This document shows positions 35,772-48,308 of a stretch of 64,000 bases of DNA, in pieces. Source of the DNA: Turnera subulata. Its lineage: Eukaryota > Streptophyta > Magnoliopsida > Malpighiales > Passifloraceae. A program made the translations under genes and the position numbers. The notes beneath the pieces were generated by a model. It was not told the DNA's origin and made no database searches. It was given only the letters and a program-made list of their open reading frames with translations. The stretch lies in NCBI GenBank assembly GCA_028386065.3, contig JAKUCV010003363.1, positions 186,001 through 250,000 of the forward strand, in the 5' to 3' direction. The stretch's first letter is position 1. The number at the start of each line of letters is the position of its first letter.

Positions 35772-38030
35772 CCCACTAGGATTAAAACGCTAATCTCGCT
35801 CCCACTTAGAACAAGAACTATCTTTATCGCTCCCACTTGGAACAACAAGATTACAACAAGGTTACTTTTATTCGGACTTGATGATGAGGAAGTTTATTGA
35901 TGAGAAACTAATTCATCATCTGTGAAAATCCTCCCACTCGAATGAAGTAATCCTTGCACGTCTTAATCTTCTTCCTCAAATAAAGATAGGCATTAACCTA
36001 CCTCAACCTTCTTAAGAAACTCATTCACAAAGAATGTAACATCTGTTGGTCTAAACTCAGTTACACTCCCATACCGGATTCAACGGATCAATGGATCGCT
36101 CAAGGCAAGTTCTGTTGACTTATAAACATATAACCTTTGAGGTTAGTAAGTATCTCATAAGATACTTGTCTTCCTCTGAAGGCACATCTTTCCAGGTAGA
36201 GAGGAATAGTGTTTATAAGTAGCACAACTTTCAAGGTTACTAAAACACTTGGTTCTAATCCACAACATATGCAGAGTAGTTGTAACTGACAATATAGACA
36301 TACTGTTAAGTATATAGGCAACAGTCAATCTAAACATTACCCATGTGGGAATAAGATTTGCGGCTTTCATTTACTTAACCATTACAAAAAGCATTCCATC
36401 ATGTCACTCTACGACACATTTTATTATAGAGTATTGGGGATAGTCAAGTAATGCACTATACCCTTTCATCACATACCCTACTAATTGGATTGACAAAACG
36501 ATCACAATTAGTTATGAAGATCTTATATCTTCGTATCTAATTAATTTTCCATTAAGCTCATGTAGCTTTAGAAACAACTTAATGCCTCAAAAATAGAAAA
36601 ATTAAATAGATATAATTGGGCATAATGAATAAAATGATGAATTACATGCTTTTGCCTAGTCCAAACATGAATGGACCAGCAGATGTCCAAGTGGACAAAT
36701 AACAATGAAGAGTTGGCATCAATCAGTTTACCGGATGGTCAATAATCAGCTAGATAACACTCACAAGCAGACAATTCTACTTGTATAATGCTTGGAAGCA
36801 AACATTATTTGCTAACCTTTGCATTCTCTGTTGGTCTGTATGACCAATTCTAGCATTATTCAGTAATAAGACTAAAGCCATCTAAAATTGAACCAGAATC
36901 AATTTTATAATTTTTCATGAAAGTATGTATGGTTATTAAAACCAAGACATGTTAGAAAAGAAATCTATCATGTAAGATTACAACTCATATGTTACACAAG
37001 ACCAACTTGTATGATATGAGTATTTACGCAACACCGTATTGTTGCCACTTATATGTCAAAGCGTTTAATCTCCATGTGAGACTTAACGTTGATCAAGTAT
37101 TACATCTCCATACAATATAATGTGTGACTACTGAGTCTATAATTCACTAAGAATTATATTCAGTTACACACAAAATAAAACAGCCGCAAACACAAATTTT
37201 GCTAGCTCATGCAAAGTAAAGTACCACATCGTACTATACAATTTCATCATTGGAAAATGACCCTTTTGGTCATCATTGCAACACTTTTGTTACAACAGTA
37301 CTTTGCATTATATGGTTTGTCGTACTGATCTGTCTTCAACTTTCATTACAACATTGATGATCACAAGAGCACTTTTGCTCTACCGGCACATATTGGAATA
37401 CTGAATTTCAGATTTCATAATAACTTATAAAGCAGTAATTATATTTAACAAATAAAATACACAAAAGGATCACACTTAAGGTATAATGTTCAACATACAT
37501 ATATATATAATGCTAAGCTTCGTTTGGCTAAGTTAGTAATCACATACATAACCCGGAGTCGAAAGTTCACTATGTTCCCAGTCATCGTCCTAAAGTTGAA
37601 TGTATAATGAAAATTAATTTAACCAGTAACACAGCTAAGCATTAATCATGCTCCAGACAACATATTTGTCAAGTACAATTTTATAATCCCATGTGGAATA
37701 TAAGTTGAACAACCCAACAATGTTAAACTAATTAACATGTGATGCTAAACTAAATAGCAACTAGTTCATAATGTTAAACCAATTAACATTAAAACAGGTA
37801 ATCGTGTATTACGCATGCTTGAACCGTTGGGTAAATATTTCTCGTGCCAAATTCACAAAGAAAATGGTCTAGAAATATTTGGATTGTATTTTATTGGTGA
37901 TAAAACATAAACACAAAATTTATGTCGAAAGAATTAGTCCATGTGACTAATTTCTTTATCTGGATCTATTAAGAAAAGTATTGAAACCCTTCATAATTTT
38001 ATTCTAAGGCGTATGCTATAAAATAAATTT
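35772..38030 (-). pseudogene. copia-1 gag/pre-integrase region, strongly decayed
   Basis: Apart from RIGHTDQQRMQRLANN on the minus strand near 36787-36850, which matches the pre-integrase W-H-x-R-x-G-H-x pattern of copia, no domain is clear. The sequence is AT-rich with stops in all frames. It sits where gag and integrase would be expected relative to the LTRs. Confidence 0.6.
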
Positions 38031-38031
38031 A

Positions 38032-38648
38032 ATTAGACCATATGTCTAGCATGGACAAATTTTACCAGATATAAAAATAAAATTTATTTAGACCGTGTGT
38101 CTAAAAAAAAAATTATTTTTGATATCGTTCGTCTCTTCTAAAAAAATATAATAATATTAGACTTTTGTCTCGATTAATTTTATTTTATATAGGCCATAAC
38201 CCCATAAAATAAAATAATTAGACCATATGTCTAACATAGACAATCTAATTTTTAGACCATATGTCCAAAAAAAAAAATTTATTATTATTATATTTTCTTT
38301 GACCATATGTCAATAGAAGAAATTTGATTTAGACCATATGTCTAAAAAAGGACCATCTCTTCTAAAAAAAATATTAGACTTATAGTCATTTTTACTAGGT
38401 GTCAAACCCAATAAAAAATAATAATTTAAACCATATGTCTAAAATAAGTCCATATTATTTTATTCAACCATATGCTGATAGAAAGAAATCAATTTTAGAC
38501 CGTCTGTCTAAAATAAGTCAATTTTATTTTTATTGCCCATGTAAAAGAGAAATTAATTTAGACCGTATGCCTAAATTAATTTTAATTAAACCATATGTTT
38601 AATATATAAGCCATACAAAATAAAATTAATAAGACCTTATGTCTTAAA
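38032..38648. repeat. Array of about 14 short hairpin repeats (TTTAGAC-CATAT-GTCTAAA)
   Basis: Copies of a 19 bp imperfect palindrome occur about every 45 bp. Examples are 38087-38105, 38251-38269, 38328-38346, 38425-38443, 38494-38512, 38557-38575, 38584-38602 and 38629-38648. The ideal unit has a 7 bp stem and a 5-base loop. Some units have changed on both arms with pairing kept: ATTAAAC/GTTTAAT at 38584 and TAAGAC/GTCTTA at about 38630. The sequences between units are AT-rich and do not repeat. The array lies in the 5' half of copia-1. It is not a CRISPR array, since spacers are not uniform and repeats vary. Confidence 0.85.
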
Positions 38649-38649
38649 T

Positions 38650-39771
38650 AAATGGTCCATAGGCCTTGTGCCCATTAAATTGTCCAACCCAATTATTATA
38701 GGCTACCAATAGCCCATATAATCACGCAACCAAAAGCCCAGTCATTATCTAGGCTAAGGCTAGGCTCGGCTCCGTTTGGCTGACGTCCCAGGTTCGGCTC
38801 GGTACAGCCAGCAGACATATCCGGCTCGGCTTGCCGACATTTCAACCTTTTTTTTTGTGAAACACTCACAGCCACACGATTGAATTAATCACAGCCGTTG
38901 GATTTGAGAAGGATGCCCTAGGCATCATCTTCTCCAACAACACGCAGCCAACGACAGCCGCCGCCATCTGCAAGCGCAGCCACCACCGCCGCAGCCGGAG
39001 AAGACGAGAAGGACCGCCATGGCCTGTGAGGAGCCGTCGCCACCTCAGTCTCGAGCTTTCACAGGTAGATGCAAACGGATTGCAGCCGGAAACTCCTCAC
39101 CGTCTCGTCAGCCGCCATCAGTCGCCAGGGCGAGGGAGTGCGGGCACCGAAGCGGCGCGAGGACAGATGCCACACTAGCGTTGTGCTGTGCTCGTGCAAC
39201 CTGATTCGCCGCCTCGACGCGCCCGAGTACGACTCATTCGTGAGCTGCCATCTACAGCTCAGGCAACGCGGCGTAGTGGTGCAACCACCGTGAGTGGTGC
39301 TGCGATGTGCGCCTCCTTCTGGTTCGGTCGCCACCGTGTGCAGCGTGTCTGTGCCATGCCGCCGTCCGCAGCAATCCATGCCTTATCCGCCTCCATGTGC
39401 AGCATGATGTGGATGGTATCGGATCGGGTTCCTTTGTTCCATTGTTCTCCAACAAGAACACAGGTCCAGAATTTTCCTTTTATTTTTTTTACCAATAAAA
39501 TATGCAAGCGCAGTATATACAATCCCTGTATTGTATATTTTGTGAATAGTTAATACAATCATGTTTGTATTGAATTACACATACATACGACCATATACAT
39601 GTAATCGATTATTCACCAAAAAAATGGAATTGAATGCAGAAATCGAACAAATCGATAAAATGTAATATATCAATCCCATATAAACGACCGTAGATTCCAT
39701 GAAAAATTATTCTACATTTACACAAAATCATAGAATTAATCAGAATACAAGCCTTATGGCACCGCTACCAA
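38650..39771 (-). other. copia-1 leader region with GC-rich block and primer-binding site
   Basis: Between the hairpin array and the 5' LTR lies a GC-rich block (about 38890-39440) of unknown origin with open frames on both strands. None has a recognised motif. The primer-binding site is at 39758-39771 (minus strand TTGGTAGCGGTGCC), directly next to the LTR. Confidence 0.6.
39758..39771 (-). promoter_or_regulatory. copia-1 primer-binding site
   Basis: The minus-strand sequence TTGGTAGCGGTGCC directly follows the 5' LTR end CCTTCA. Confidence 0.75.
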
Positions 39772-40095
39772 TGAAGGATTTCATGTACATATACATAACA
39801 TAACATAGATAAGAACACTTATCTGTAAGAGTGAAGCGGAAGCGTTTGCAGGATCGGGAGCCGCGGCTTGGATTACTGGTCGGTAGAGACCGTCACAGTG
39901 TGTCGGATCGGCCTCCTAATTTCCACGGTCTAAACCCTAGAATGCAGTAAGCAGGTTATCTGTGTTTGTACACAACACATGTGTATCATTCATTGTATTT
40001 CAGCCTCCCCTTGTGGTGGCTTATATAATGTACTAGTTGGGCTCAGTTGGGCTTAAGTGAGCACCCCTCATGGATGGACTCACTATTTTTCAACA
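39772..40095 (-). repeat. copia-1 5' LTR
   Basis: The 324 bp LTR starts TGTTGAAAAATAGTG on the minus strand and ends ATCCTTCA. It is intact and aligns with both parts of the split 3' LTR. Confidence 0.93.
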
Positions 40096-40100
40096 GGAAG
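40096..40100. repeat. Target-site duplication of copia-1, right copy (GGAAG)
   Basis: This is identical to 20739-20743. Confidence 0.9.
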
Positions 40101-40520
40101 ACCCTTCCATTTCCATAGTGGTTTTCAAGGTTCGATTGACGAGGGCTCCTGTGGACCACGAACGAATTGGTAAGCAGTCTTTACAGAACACTGCCCAAAG
40201 CTAGTATGCTCCCATATAGTTAGATCTTCATCATAGTAGTGGAAATGTAGTATCGGAGGGTGACAACATCCCAATCTTCATTTGCATTAACATAAGAAGC
40301 CACAGTTTTATGCAAATGTTCTTTTAGGTATGGGTTGGAGGGCTTGAGACTTGAGAACCCCACTCCCGCCAAGCCAATTATCTGTCCAAAATATGATGTC
40401 CCGCTAAAAAATGATGTCCGGCCAATTATCTCCATGCTCACATTTTTTAGCCTTGCAGACAAGGCACCAAATTTGTGTCCCAACAAATGATGTCCGGCTA
40501 AAAAATTTGCTAAAACTCAT
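40101..40520 (-). pseudogene. LINE-2, 5' part: region before the zinc-binding end of ORF2
   Basis: The minus strand reads GRTSFFSGTSYFGQ, then YVNANEDWDVVTLRYY, resembling the conserved segment between RT and the C-terminal zinc region of plant LINEs. It reaches WKWKGL at 40101-40120. With one TSD copy it continues in frame at 20738 as PKIHTFV, followed by a stop codon where Trp is usual, then QLAHDALLTN. The joined reading matches the family motif. It lies just downstream of the MATE gene. Confidence 0.85.
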
Positions 40521-40854
40521 TAAAAACTGTTACCGTATCCTCGTCGTCCAAAACTGGAAGTAATCTAAAAAACGAAACAAAACGCTAAAGCTTCCTTACA
40601 ACAAAAGAATTGTAAGTAGTAAAGGAAAGTATTTTGACATTAAAGTGGTGCTGACAAGTTTATAGTGATTCTTGCTAACAACATTCAAGAGCTTGATCAC
40701 AGGTGGTATGACATATCTGCTGTACCAAAAATTTATAAAACCAAACCCTTCCCAAAAAAAAAGTCAAAATTTCCTAGTTTACATGATAGGAGTGCCGTCA
40801 ATGCTTTGCCAAAGTTAATATAAGAAACATTTTTAGACTTTAGAGAGCTTGGAA
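40521..40854. other. MATE gene 3' flank
   Basis: The 3' untranslated and downstream sequence of the transporter gene; no other gene was recognised. Confidence 0.5.
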
Positions 40855-42301
40855 TCACGCAAGTTGAGGATTTTGTTCTTCGGAATCCGCTAGAAACCAT
40901 TTGTTAACCCTGTTACGAGCTAGAGTTACCTGCGGATAGTTAAAACCAGTAGAAACGAGTCATGTATTTGCCGTAGGCCACAGTCAGGACAAAAAAAAAA
41001 AAGAAAAAGAAAAAGGAAGCTAATGGTGAAAAATCGATACCTGTTTATCCCAGTCAGTTCTGCAGGTGAGAATAATTAGTACAATAGTTTGGATAAATGT
41101 TCCAAACAGCATCCCAACCCAAACGCCCTACAACACAATCATTGAATAAGGTTAGAAACAGAAAGGTGCAAAGGACAACAACCATTGAAAAAAGACTAAC
41201 CAAAACAAAAAGAAGCGCAAAACTAAATAAAAACACTTTGAATCATTGGCCTCCCTTTTGTCTTCTTTCAAGCAATTCACAAAACAATGTGACCACAATC
41301 ATAAGACACCAGGACAAGTTGCAACTATAGCTTTGAACTCTCAATGGATACACGTTTATTGACACTAGGTTTAGCCGTTAATTAAGAGGGGTGTTATCAA
41401 ATATGTAATTTTTGGAAGGAATTTGCACTTTCAGATTTGTAGAAAATTTAGAGGGAAAGCAACACAACTCACCTTGACTTGCAGATCAAAAACATAGCCA
41501 AGCACAACTCCAATGGGAATGCCAATGAGGTAGTAGCAAGCTATGTTGACATATGCTACCACACTCTGCCATCCAGCCCCAATGGCAACACCTATTTAAC
41601 AGAATAGATAACCAACACGTCAACAAAATAATGTTGCTTGATATCGATTCATAAAAGAAACAAAAAGAAAAAAAAAAGAAAGAAAAACCCCACAAAGTGC
41701 TTAATCATTTCGTGACTACAATTTAGTTCTCTTGGATTAGGTTCACGATAGCTCAAAAAGATATAGCCCCAGAAATAGGAAATATACCAGAAAGCACGGG
41801 TTGTACGCTGTTCATCAGTATAGAGAAGGCTAGTAGTGGTGAAAGATCTGCAACTGCTGCTGCCACCTTGTCACTTTCCGTGAATATGTAGGCTAGCCTT
41901 TCTCTCAGAAACAAGAAGATGACAAACAGCACGAGGCCGATTGAAAATGATGTCATAACTATCATCACAACCGAGAATTTTGCAGCCTTCGGGCTACCTC
42001 TGCCTAGTTCATTGGACACTCGAACACTGAAATTTCCCAGACAAAATAAACAAGGAACAAGAAGAAGTTCAGCTGTCGGATACATGCATGCAAATATCGA
42101 TCGTATGGTAATCTGCTTGGTTTTGGCACAAGGAGAGAGCAGATTCCATTACTAGAGAATGGGGAGAAGACTTATTAATAGAGGATACTAGTACCTTGCA
42201 GCAGCCAAGAAGCCAAGAGATATCATCATTTCCCATCCATTGATGTTGATGCTGAAAATGACAAAATGCTTAAGCAATTCTTCAATGACAGCATTTATTT
42301 G

Positions 42302-42336
<35 letters not shown>

Positions 42337-43524
42337 AAATTAGCCCAGGAATTACCAAATAGCAAGAGCATCAATTTGGACCTCAGAATCTTTCAAATTT
42401 CCCGTTAGAAGAATCAGCACCGTGTTGTACCAAAGCTCAAGACTGCAAAGGAAAAAGGAAAAGTCCATCTTCACTCTTGTACGCATAATGCAATTTATCT
42501 CTGAAACCAAAATTTGAGGGATGATTGATCGCAATTTGAAATTCAGCAGATGGTTTGCCTGAGGAAGCCTTACCAGAGCATAATGCCAGAGGACAAAGAG
42601 AGCTTGACGACCGGCCACAAATCCTTGAAAGCTGCAAATGAGAAGCCCTTCCAGGTTTCCCGGCAACCCCCACATGTAACAAACAGAAGCTGGCCCACAT
42701 TGGGGATCCAAAATGCCAGAATGGTGGAAGAGATTGCTCCTGCCAGACCAAACTTGTATTTCACAGTCAACAGCCAAGAAAGGAAGAGGTGGATTGCAAG
42801 CGTAAGAGCAGCCAGGTAGGCAATGATCATGTTCTTGCTCTGAGCTTGTAGGAACATTTGGCAGGTAAAGGAAGGGATGAAGGAGAACATCACCGGAATA
42901 AGCCAGATAGAAATGTATTCTGACACATCTGTAATGTATGGTTCTTGGCCTAGAGCCTGTAGAATTGGGGACGTGAAGAAATATAATGGAAGAAGCAAGA
43001 TTGCACACAGCGTTAGAACAATCCAAGATCTCTGGAGATATATTCCGAGCATGTGATACTGCTTTGCACCAAAGGCCTGCCCACATAAAGTCTCCAGTGC
43101 ACTAGCCATGCCTAGCTGCACATTCAAATAGCAAAATAAGATTACGCAACAGAATTTGATATTTTTTTTCAAACATAAAGACTAGAAAGAGAAATGTTAA
43201 TAATGGGCAGCATTCTTCACTGAAATTGATCCAATTATTAGTTCCGCAAACCCAATAACATGAACTGACCAGGATACCATTGGAGAACCTCAAGAGAACA
43301 GTAAAGGTGAGGGAGTAAGCAGCTAGCTCTGTGGGGCCAATGTGACCAATGAAAGCCTGGCTAACCACATTGATCCCGAAAGTGGAGAATCTGGTGAAAA
43401 TGGCAGGAGCTGCAACAATCCACATCTTCTTGGTCTCCGTCCATAGCTTATCCCTGAACCGGACTTCCTCAACATCCACTTCTTCATGGTTTGTCAAGAG
43501 CTTCTGCCTCATCTCTCCCTCCAT
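40855..43524 (-). CDS. MATE family transporter (DETOXIFICATION/DTX-like)
   Basis: Predicted multidrug and toxic compound extrusion antiporter with 12 membrane helices, exporting small metabolites at the vacuolar or plasma membrane. Eight exons on the minus strand, each with GT-AG borders: 43524-43270, 43115-42574, 42442-42356, 42251-42195, 42026-41788, 41591-41473, 41127-41041, 40929-40855. Together they give 1461 bp, 486 residues plus stop, a normal MATE length. The start is the first ATG (MEGEMRQKLL). Family sequences include KMWIVAAPAIFTRFSTFGINVVSQ, SALETLCGQAFGAKQYHMLG, LQAQSKNM, LELWYNTVL, NGWEMMISLGFLAA, VRVSNELGRG and QPVLSGVAIGAGWQ, matching plant DTX proteins. Intron 3 carries a GAAA/GA microsatellite (42301-42337). 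No damage is visible. The exact DTX subgroup and substrate cannot be told from sequence. Confidence 0.93.
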
Positions 43525-43589
43525 TTCTGCAGCTGATTCGCAACAAAGGATTGAAGAACTGTTACACTCTTGCAATACCCTCCAAGTCG

Positions 43590-43603
43590 TGTCTATTATA
43601 TAA
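43590..43603 (-). promoter_or_regulatory. Likely TATA box of the MATE gene
   Basis: The minus-strand sequence TATTATATAATAG lies about 70 bp before the ATG at 43524. A start site about 30 bp downstream would leave a leader of roughly 40 bases. Confidence 0.5.
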
Positions 43604-46600
43604 TATATTACGGGCCACTAGAAAATTAAAGCCAATAGTCCCGTGACGCATTAGTCAAAGTTTTTTGAGAAAAAATATATGCTCATTTTCCTTTATTTTA
43701 TTGTAGCTTAACAAATCAGGTAATTAATTATGTGAATTTACGATGTATATAAAGTTAATGCCTAACAAATAAACTGCAATTACTCTTGCAACTCATAAAT
43801 GAGTTGAAATGTTAATTGAAATCCGATTCATGATTTTTTGTTCTAGGCAGGCAATATGGACATATTAGGCATGTCTTCAAAGTCGTTTTTTCTTCTACAA
43901 CTATTGCAGTGCACTCAATGACTACGCAAGTTTGAAAAAACCCAAGGCAACCATGAGAGCCACATTGAACTCAAAACTCACATGACCCGATTACACAAAG
44001 TGATGCCACATGAATCAATTTCCATTCCTTTTCTCTTTAAGTTATTCAGTTTTTTTTTTAAAAAAAAAACTACATTTTTATTTACTTAGGGCCCAATAAT
44101 ACCCTACGCATTAAAATAGGCAGCAAGTATATGGAGTACGACAATATTTGAGGATAAAGTTACAATTTCGATATTAATGCTGAATATGACTTGGGGATTT
44201 GCAAGTTGTGAAAACAGACGGAAAAAGTAAATAAGAAAAAGAAAAGGGCCGATATTGACACCAACTAAAAACAAACAGGAACATAAATGATCGAAAAGGA
44301 CTCACAAGGGCCCCATCCTATACATACACGTACGTAACCTCAAGATTAGACGGAGTGTATTATTCATAGTCATGAAATTATGTGCAAGTAGTACTACTAA
44401 CTACAATTAAAAAAAAAAAGTACACGTACACCTTTCCAATCTTACTAGTATTACGTATTCTTGAATCTTTTTCAAAAAAGAAATATATGGAGAAAAGAAA
44501 CAATACTTCCTCAAGAGCATCACTGGTACTCATTAATATAATCCTGCTTATTTTGGCTCTAACTCCTAACCAAACAAAGCGACATGACACACAGAGTTTT
44601 TTTTTTTATTATTTAAACCACAACTTGACAGACGACACAAAGATAAAGTATGATATATGAAGTGAACGACAAAACATAAATTCCTATTTGCAGGGGCAAT
44701 AATTACGACGAGAATCAAAACTAGCAACTAGCAAGAAACGAATAAACAAGTCACAGTTGTCTGCACATGGTGGCTTCTGGATTTCTTGGAATTATTTATT
44801 ATATAGTAGTACCCATAAATTTTGGGTTTTAAAAATGTTTTTAAAGCTGGATTGCACTAGCTAATCCCATCAATTTGATCAGGAATAATACCAAACAACC
44901 CTCCTGAATTAACAGGATGGATTATGATTCGACTCCGATTATTTTTTTAAAGCTGCTAAGTTTTATTTTAACCCATTCCATTAACCTTTGGTTTATTAAT
45001 TTTATTCTCAATGACTAAAATAGATGATTCAATCATTAAAAAACACACTCCAACTGATCCATTGACGAAAACTTTTCCTCACCTACCTAATTAATAATAA
45101 GTGAAAATAACGCAAAAAAGAATAAAAAAAAATCACGAAACCGCAATTTATCCTAAACAATAATCATCATCATGGATTAAGTACTTGGAAGCCAAACATA
45201 TTTCATTGTAAGCACTCAATTATAATATAGTATATAGGAGCTGACCATATTATCGAGTTTCTTTCTTCCAAAAAAAATGATCCAAAGGATGAAACCCACC
45301 ATCTAAGTCCTTCAATAATTTTTTTTTTTGGTCGCAAGTCCTTCAATAATAGTATCCCATATCGAAGGACCACAAATTAATACCAATAAAACAATTAACC
45401 TAAAAGCAACCGACAGGGTCGGAAAGCCAACAAAACTATAAAAGTAATGGCACAGTGGAGCCTTAGGTTCGTGTCTACTAGTATCTTATAGTCATAATAG
45501 AAATCAAATCATGGTAGTAAGTTTTTGGGGCCATGGTCTGCCTGTATGCATGAAAATAATTTAGCTAGAACTGTCTCTCGATTCCAGCTTAGGATACATT
45601 TCCACTATTTTATATCATATAGAACCGTGGAGAATTAAAAAACGTGTATCTTGATAGGTGAAAACATATAGAGGGAGCTAAAAAAGAATATGGTGGTTGA
45701 AAGGATTAATGGCAACTTTAAATGAGAGTCTTGTCAATCTCTGAAAAGCAGAAAGGATAAGTATACTAATGAACCAGACATGGCAAGAGAGAATGGAAAT
45801 GTGATGAACAAAAGAGGAAAGAAGCAAGGGAACCACTAAAAGGCAATGGAAACCAAAAAGGAAAACACTACCCAGGATTGGAATGGCATCCTAACTGGGA
45901 CGTCAAAGTCATTATTGAGCAATTACTAGAGTTTTCTTTTCATGAGATGGAAGAGGAAGTCAGATTCGAATTCCTAGCCTAGTTGGTAGGGATGTTGCTC
46001 TACTTGTGTGGTGCTTTTGAAAGTTGGAAACAAGAAGCACCTAATTCTTCATTCCAAGAAGTGCCCTCTCCGTTGCACTATATAGGCAAGGCAAGGCAAG
46101 CTCCTGACTGAGAGGTTGCACTTCAACTTTCACATGACTTCATAATAGTGAAAAAGTACTTGCCAACTAACCGAACCACCACAATCAAATTAAAGGTTTG
46201 CCAAGAAAAGAAGAAAAGAAAAGAGGTTTCATAACTGTGTAATCTCTTTCAGGGATACTCTACTTTTGTGTGACACTGCCCTCCATCATCATCAGTCCAT
46301 TTTCCAGACCAACCCAGACAAAGCAAAACTGAAAGGAAACTACTTCCTCTCCCACACTCCACTCATCTACCCTGAACTGAAGCACCCAAAACTACAAAAT
46401 TGGAAAGAATAACATATATAAAGAAACTCCAGCTGTTCCGACCGCTCCACACACTTACCATCACATATATACAAAACTGCACTAAATAAAGTATATATGT
46501 ACATACCATAAAGACACATAGACTCGAGAGCATAGCACATAGTAACTCCATATAGTGTAAAAAAAATGGGAAGAAGAAGACTTACAGGGTTGAAGAAGAG

Positions 46601-47639
46601 GAGGAGGAAATACAAGCTAGCCCCCGGAGGAGTCACGAGAGAAGACTGACTACTCTACGCAACAAAGAGTCGCAGAATAAGACTTAAAAAAATAGAGATT
46701 CGTGGTGGAGATAATTACTGACAGTGTAGCAAGAACTGGACAGATTAGACACGTAACGCTCTCATTTTCTTACGCCTTCTGCGTCGAAGTGTAAGAGTAC
46801 TAAAACTACAGTGTGCTATAGACGTATAGCATTAAATAATAGTAGATGCTAGCGGCGATTTGGGTGGGGGGGGGGGTGCATATTTATTAGTCAGTTTTGT
46901 ACATCGGCAGGTAAAATTGCAGAGTTGTTGTCTTATTGGTTGGGAAGACCAGTGGCTCAATGCATTCCACGTCCAACGTGAACTATTCCGTTGGAAATGG
47001 GAACCAATCTTGGGGCATTGGCAATGGACACGTTGGGTAATCCATCGACCAGTGGTGTGGCTCATTTGCATTGTTGCACTTAATGTCTTAATGTCATTAA
47101 TTTTCTTAATTTTATTGTGTGTCAAACTTTTTGTTGACAAGCCAAATAAAGGGTATCACGGATGATGCCATTTTCGTCCTTTTGGTCTAGGTCTCGGTTA
47201 ATACCGACCATATCTTAGTAGTACACCTTTCTTATGGGAGGGACTCCCTATCAAAACATCATTAGGATACCTGCCAACCCAATCATTATAGATCGATAAT
47301 CAACTTCGGGCTCAAGAATTCCCACTAGAAGCTATGGAAGGTCATATTTGGCCACATCACATAAATGACTCTTATCTGGACACGTCAAAGATCAAACCCT
47401 GAATTTTGAGAATGGGTAGTAAAGCATTTATCATTGTGCCACCACCCTGGTGGCATTGTGTGTCGATTTATGTTACTAGGAAGGAAATTGTTGAATGTTC
47501 TTCATGGCACCACCATGGCAGCGAGGGTTTTTTGGACAGACACATACATTTAGGTCACGTTTTTTACTCTTTATTTTTTTTGAACGTCAAGGCCTTTCTT
47601 TCAGTAATCATACTGTTGTTAGAATATTTGGAAATTTGA
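43604..47639. other. Unassigned AT-rich intergenic region
   Basis: About 4 kb with no convincing coding region. It includes the MATE promoter side. A short direct repeat (AAGTCCTTCAATAAT twice, 45296-45349) and a G-run (46866-46877) stand out. I looked for the common conserved plant microRNAs by memory and saw none. Open frames at 46363-46636 and 46832-47165 lack family motifs. Confidence 0.5.
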
Positions 47640-48084
47640 CTGTGTTAAACCCGAGCTAAGGCGTGTAAATTACTGTCCTAAAGTGATATTTTGGTACCTT
47701 CAAAATCTCCCCATAATACAACAACTCCTTCTACCAAAGGCAAGATATCAGAACTACCAAGAAAATTATTTTAAAGAACCTAACAAGGCAACAGAGGAGG
47801 AGAGAATTTTGTGAAAGGAAAAGAAATAAAAAAAAAAGGGAAGGATGATTCTTCTGTGTAGTGTCAAATGAGGTAGTAGAGAATGGTATTTATAGTAGTA
47901 AGGTAAAGAGGTTACTATTACAATCAGATTGGATATAAATCACAAAAACTCCTAATAAAAATAAGCCACAAAAAGAACCTAATGACCAGGTAAAAATTGA
48001 CTGAGTTTTCCCTTTATTTCCTCCAATAACTTTGATTAGATAAACACCTTTTTTTCTTTTGAAATATAGTATATTTTTTCAACA
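47640..48084 (-). repeat. copia-2 3' LTR (far end uncertain)
   Basis: On the minus strand TGTGGGGAT, a purine tract, is followed by TGTTGAAAAAATATAC, the typical start of a copia LTR, placing the LTR boundary at 48084. The other end, near 47640, is a guess, because the 5' LTR lies outside the window and no comparison is possible. Confidence 0.6.
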
Positions 48085-48308
48085 ATCCCCACATGTTTCA
48101 AAAGAAAAATTTACAATATGGATTTGTTTGTTGTCCTCTTTTGACTAATGAGTGTAACACATTAATCTTAGTGTCCGTAGACTATGAACCAAGTCTAGAC
48201 TGATAAGTCTTAACAAACCGTGTCTAGTAGTATAACAACCGGTTACTATGAACTATTAGACATCTTGGTAAGTCAGTGTTCTTACCAATCATATCGCAGC
48301 ACCACCAT
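48085..48308 (-). other. copia-2 3' untranslated segment
   Basis: This is non-coding sequence between the copia-2 polypurine tract and the LARGE-2 insertion. Its continuation lies at 52346. Confidence 0.55.

Larger units (their letters stand above)
20744..40095 (-). mobile_element. copia-1: complete but dead Ty1/copia element carrying two nested insertions
   Basis: Its 5' LTR is 39772-40095 and its 3' LTR is 20744-20891 plus 24889-25064; each is 324 bp once the insertion and one TSD copy are removed. The LTRs differ at about 20 positions by eye (about 94 percent identity). GGAAG flanks both ends. A primer-binding site lies next to the 5' LTR (39758-39771) and a GAGTGGGAGA purine tract next to the 3' LTR. 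Without its insertions the element is about 7.3 kb. The order of pre-integrase (36.8 kb), RT (27 kb) and RNase H (26.3 kb) on the minus strand is that of copia. All coding parts are heavily decayed. Confidence 0.92.

Noticed and set aside
38032..38648. Possible CRISPR-like array
   Set aside because: Repeats vary, spacers are irregular, no cas genes, plant nuclear context. Best read as a hairpin repeat array.
39019..39553. Open frames on both strands in the copia-1 leader
   Set aside because: No family motif, frames overlap on both strands, explained by high GC content.
46363..46636. Hydrophobic open frames upstream of copia-2
   Set aside because: AT-rich intergenic sequence, no conserved motif, overlapping frames.
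43604..47639. Conserved plant microRNA precursors
   Set aside because: I compared by memory with the common families (156 to 408) and saw no mature sequence on either strand. A proper search was not possible.
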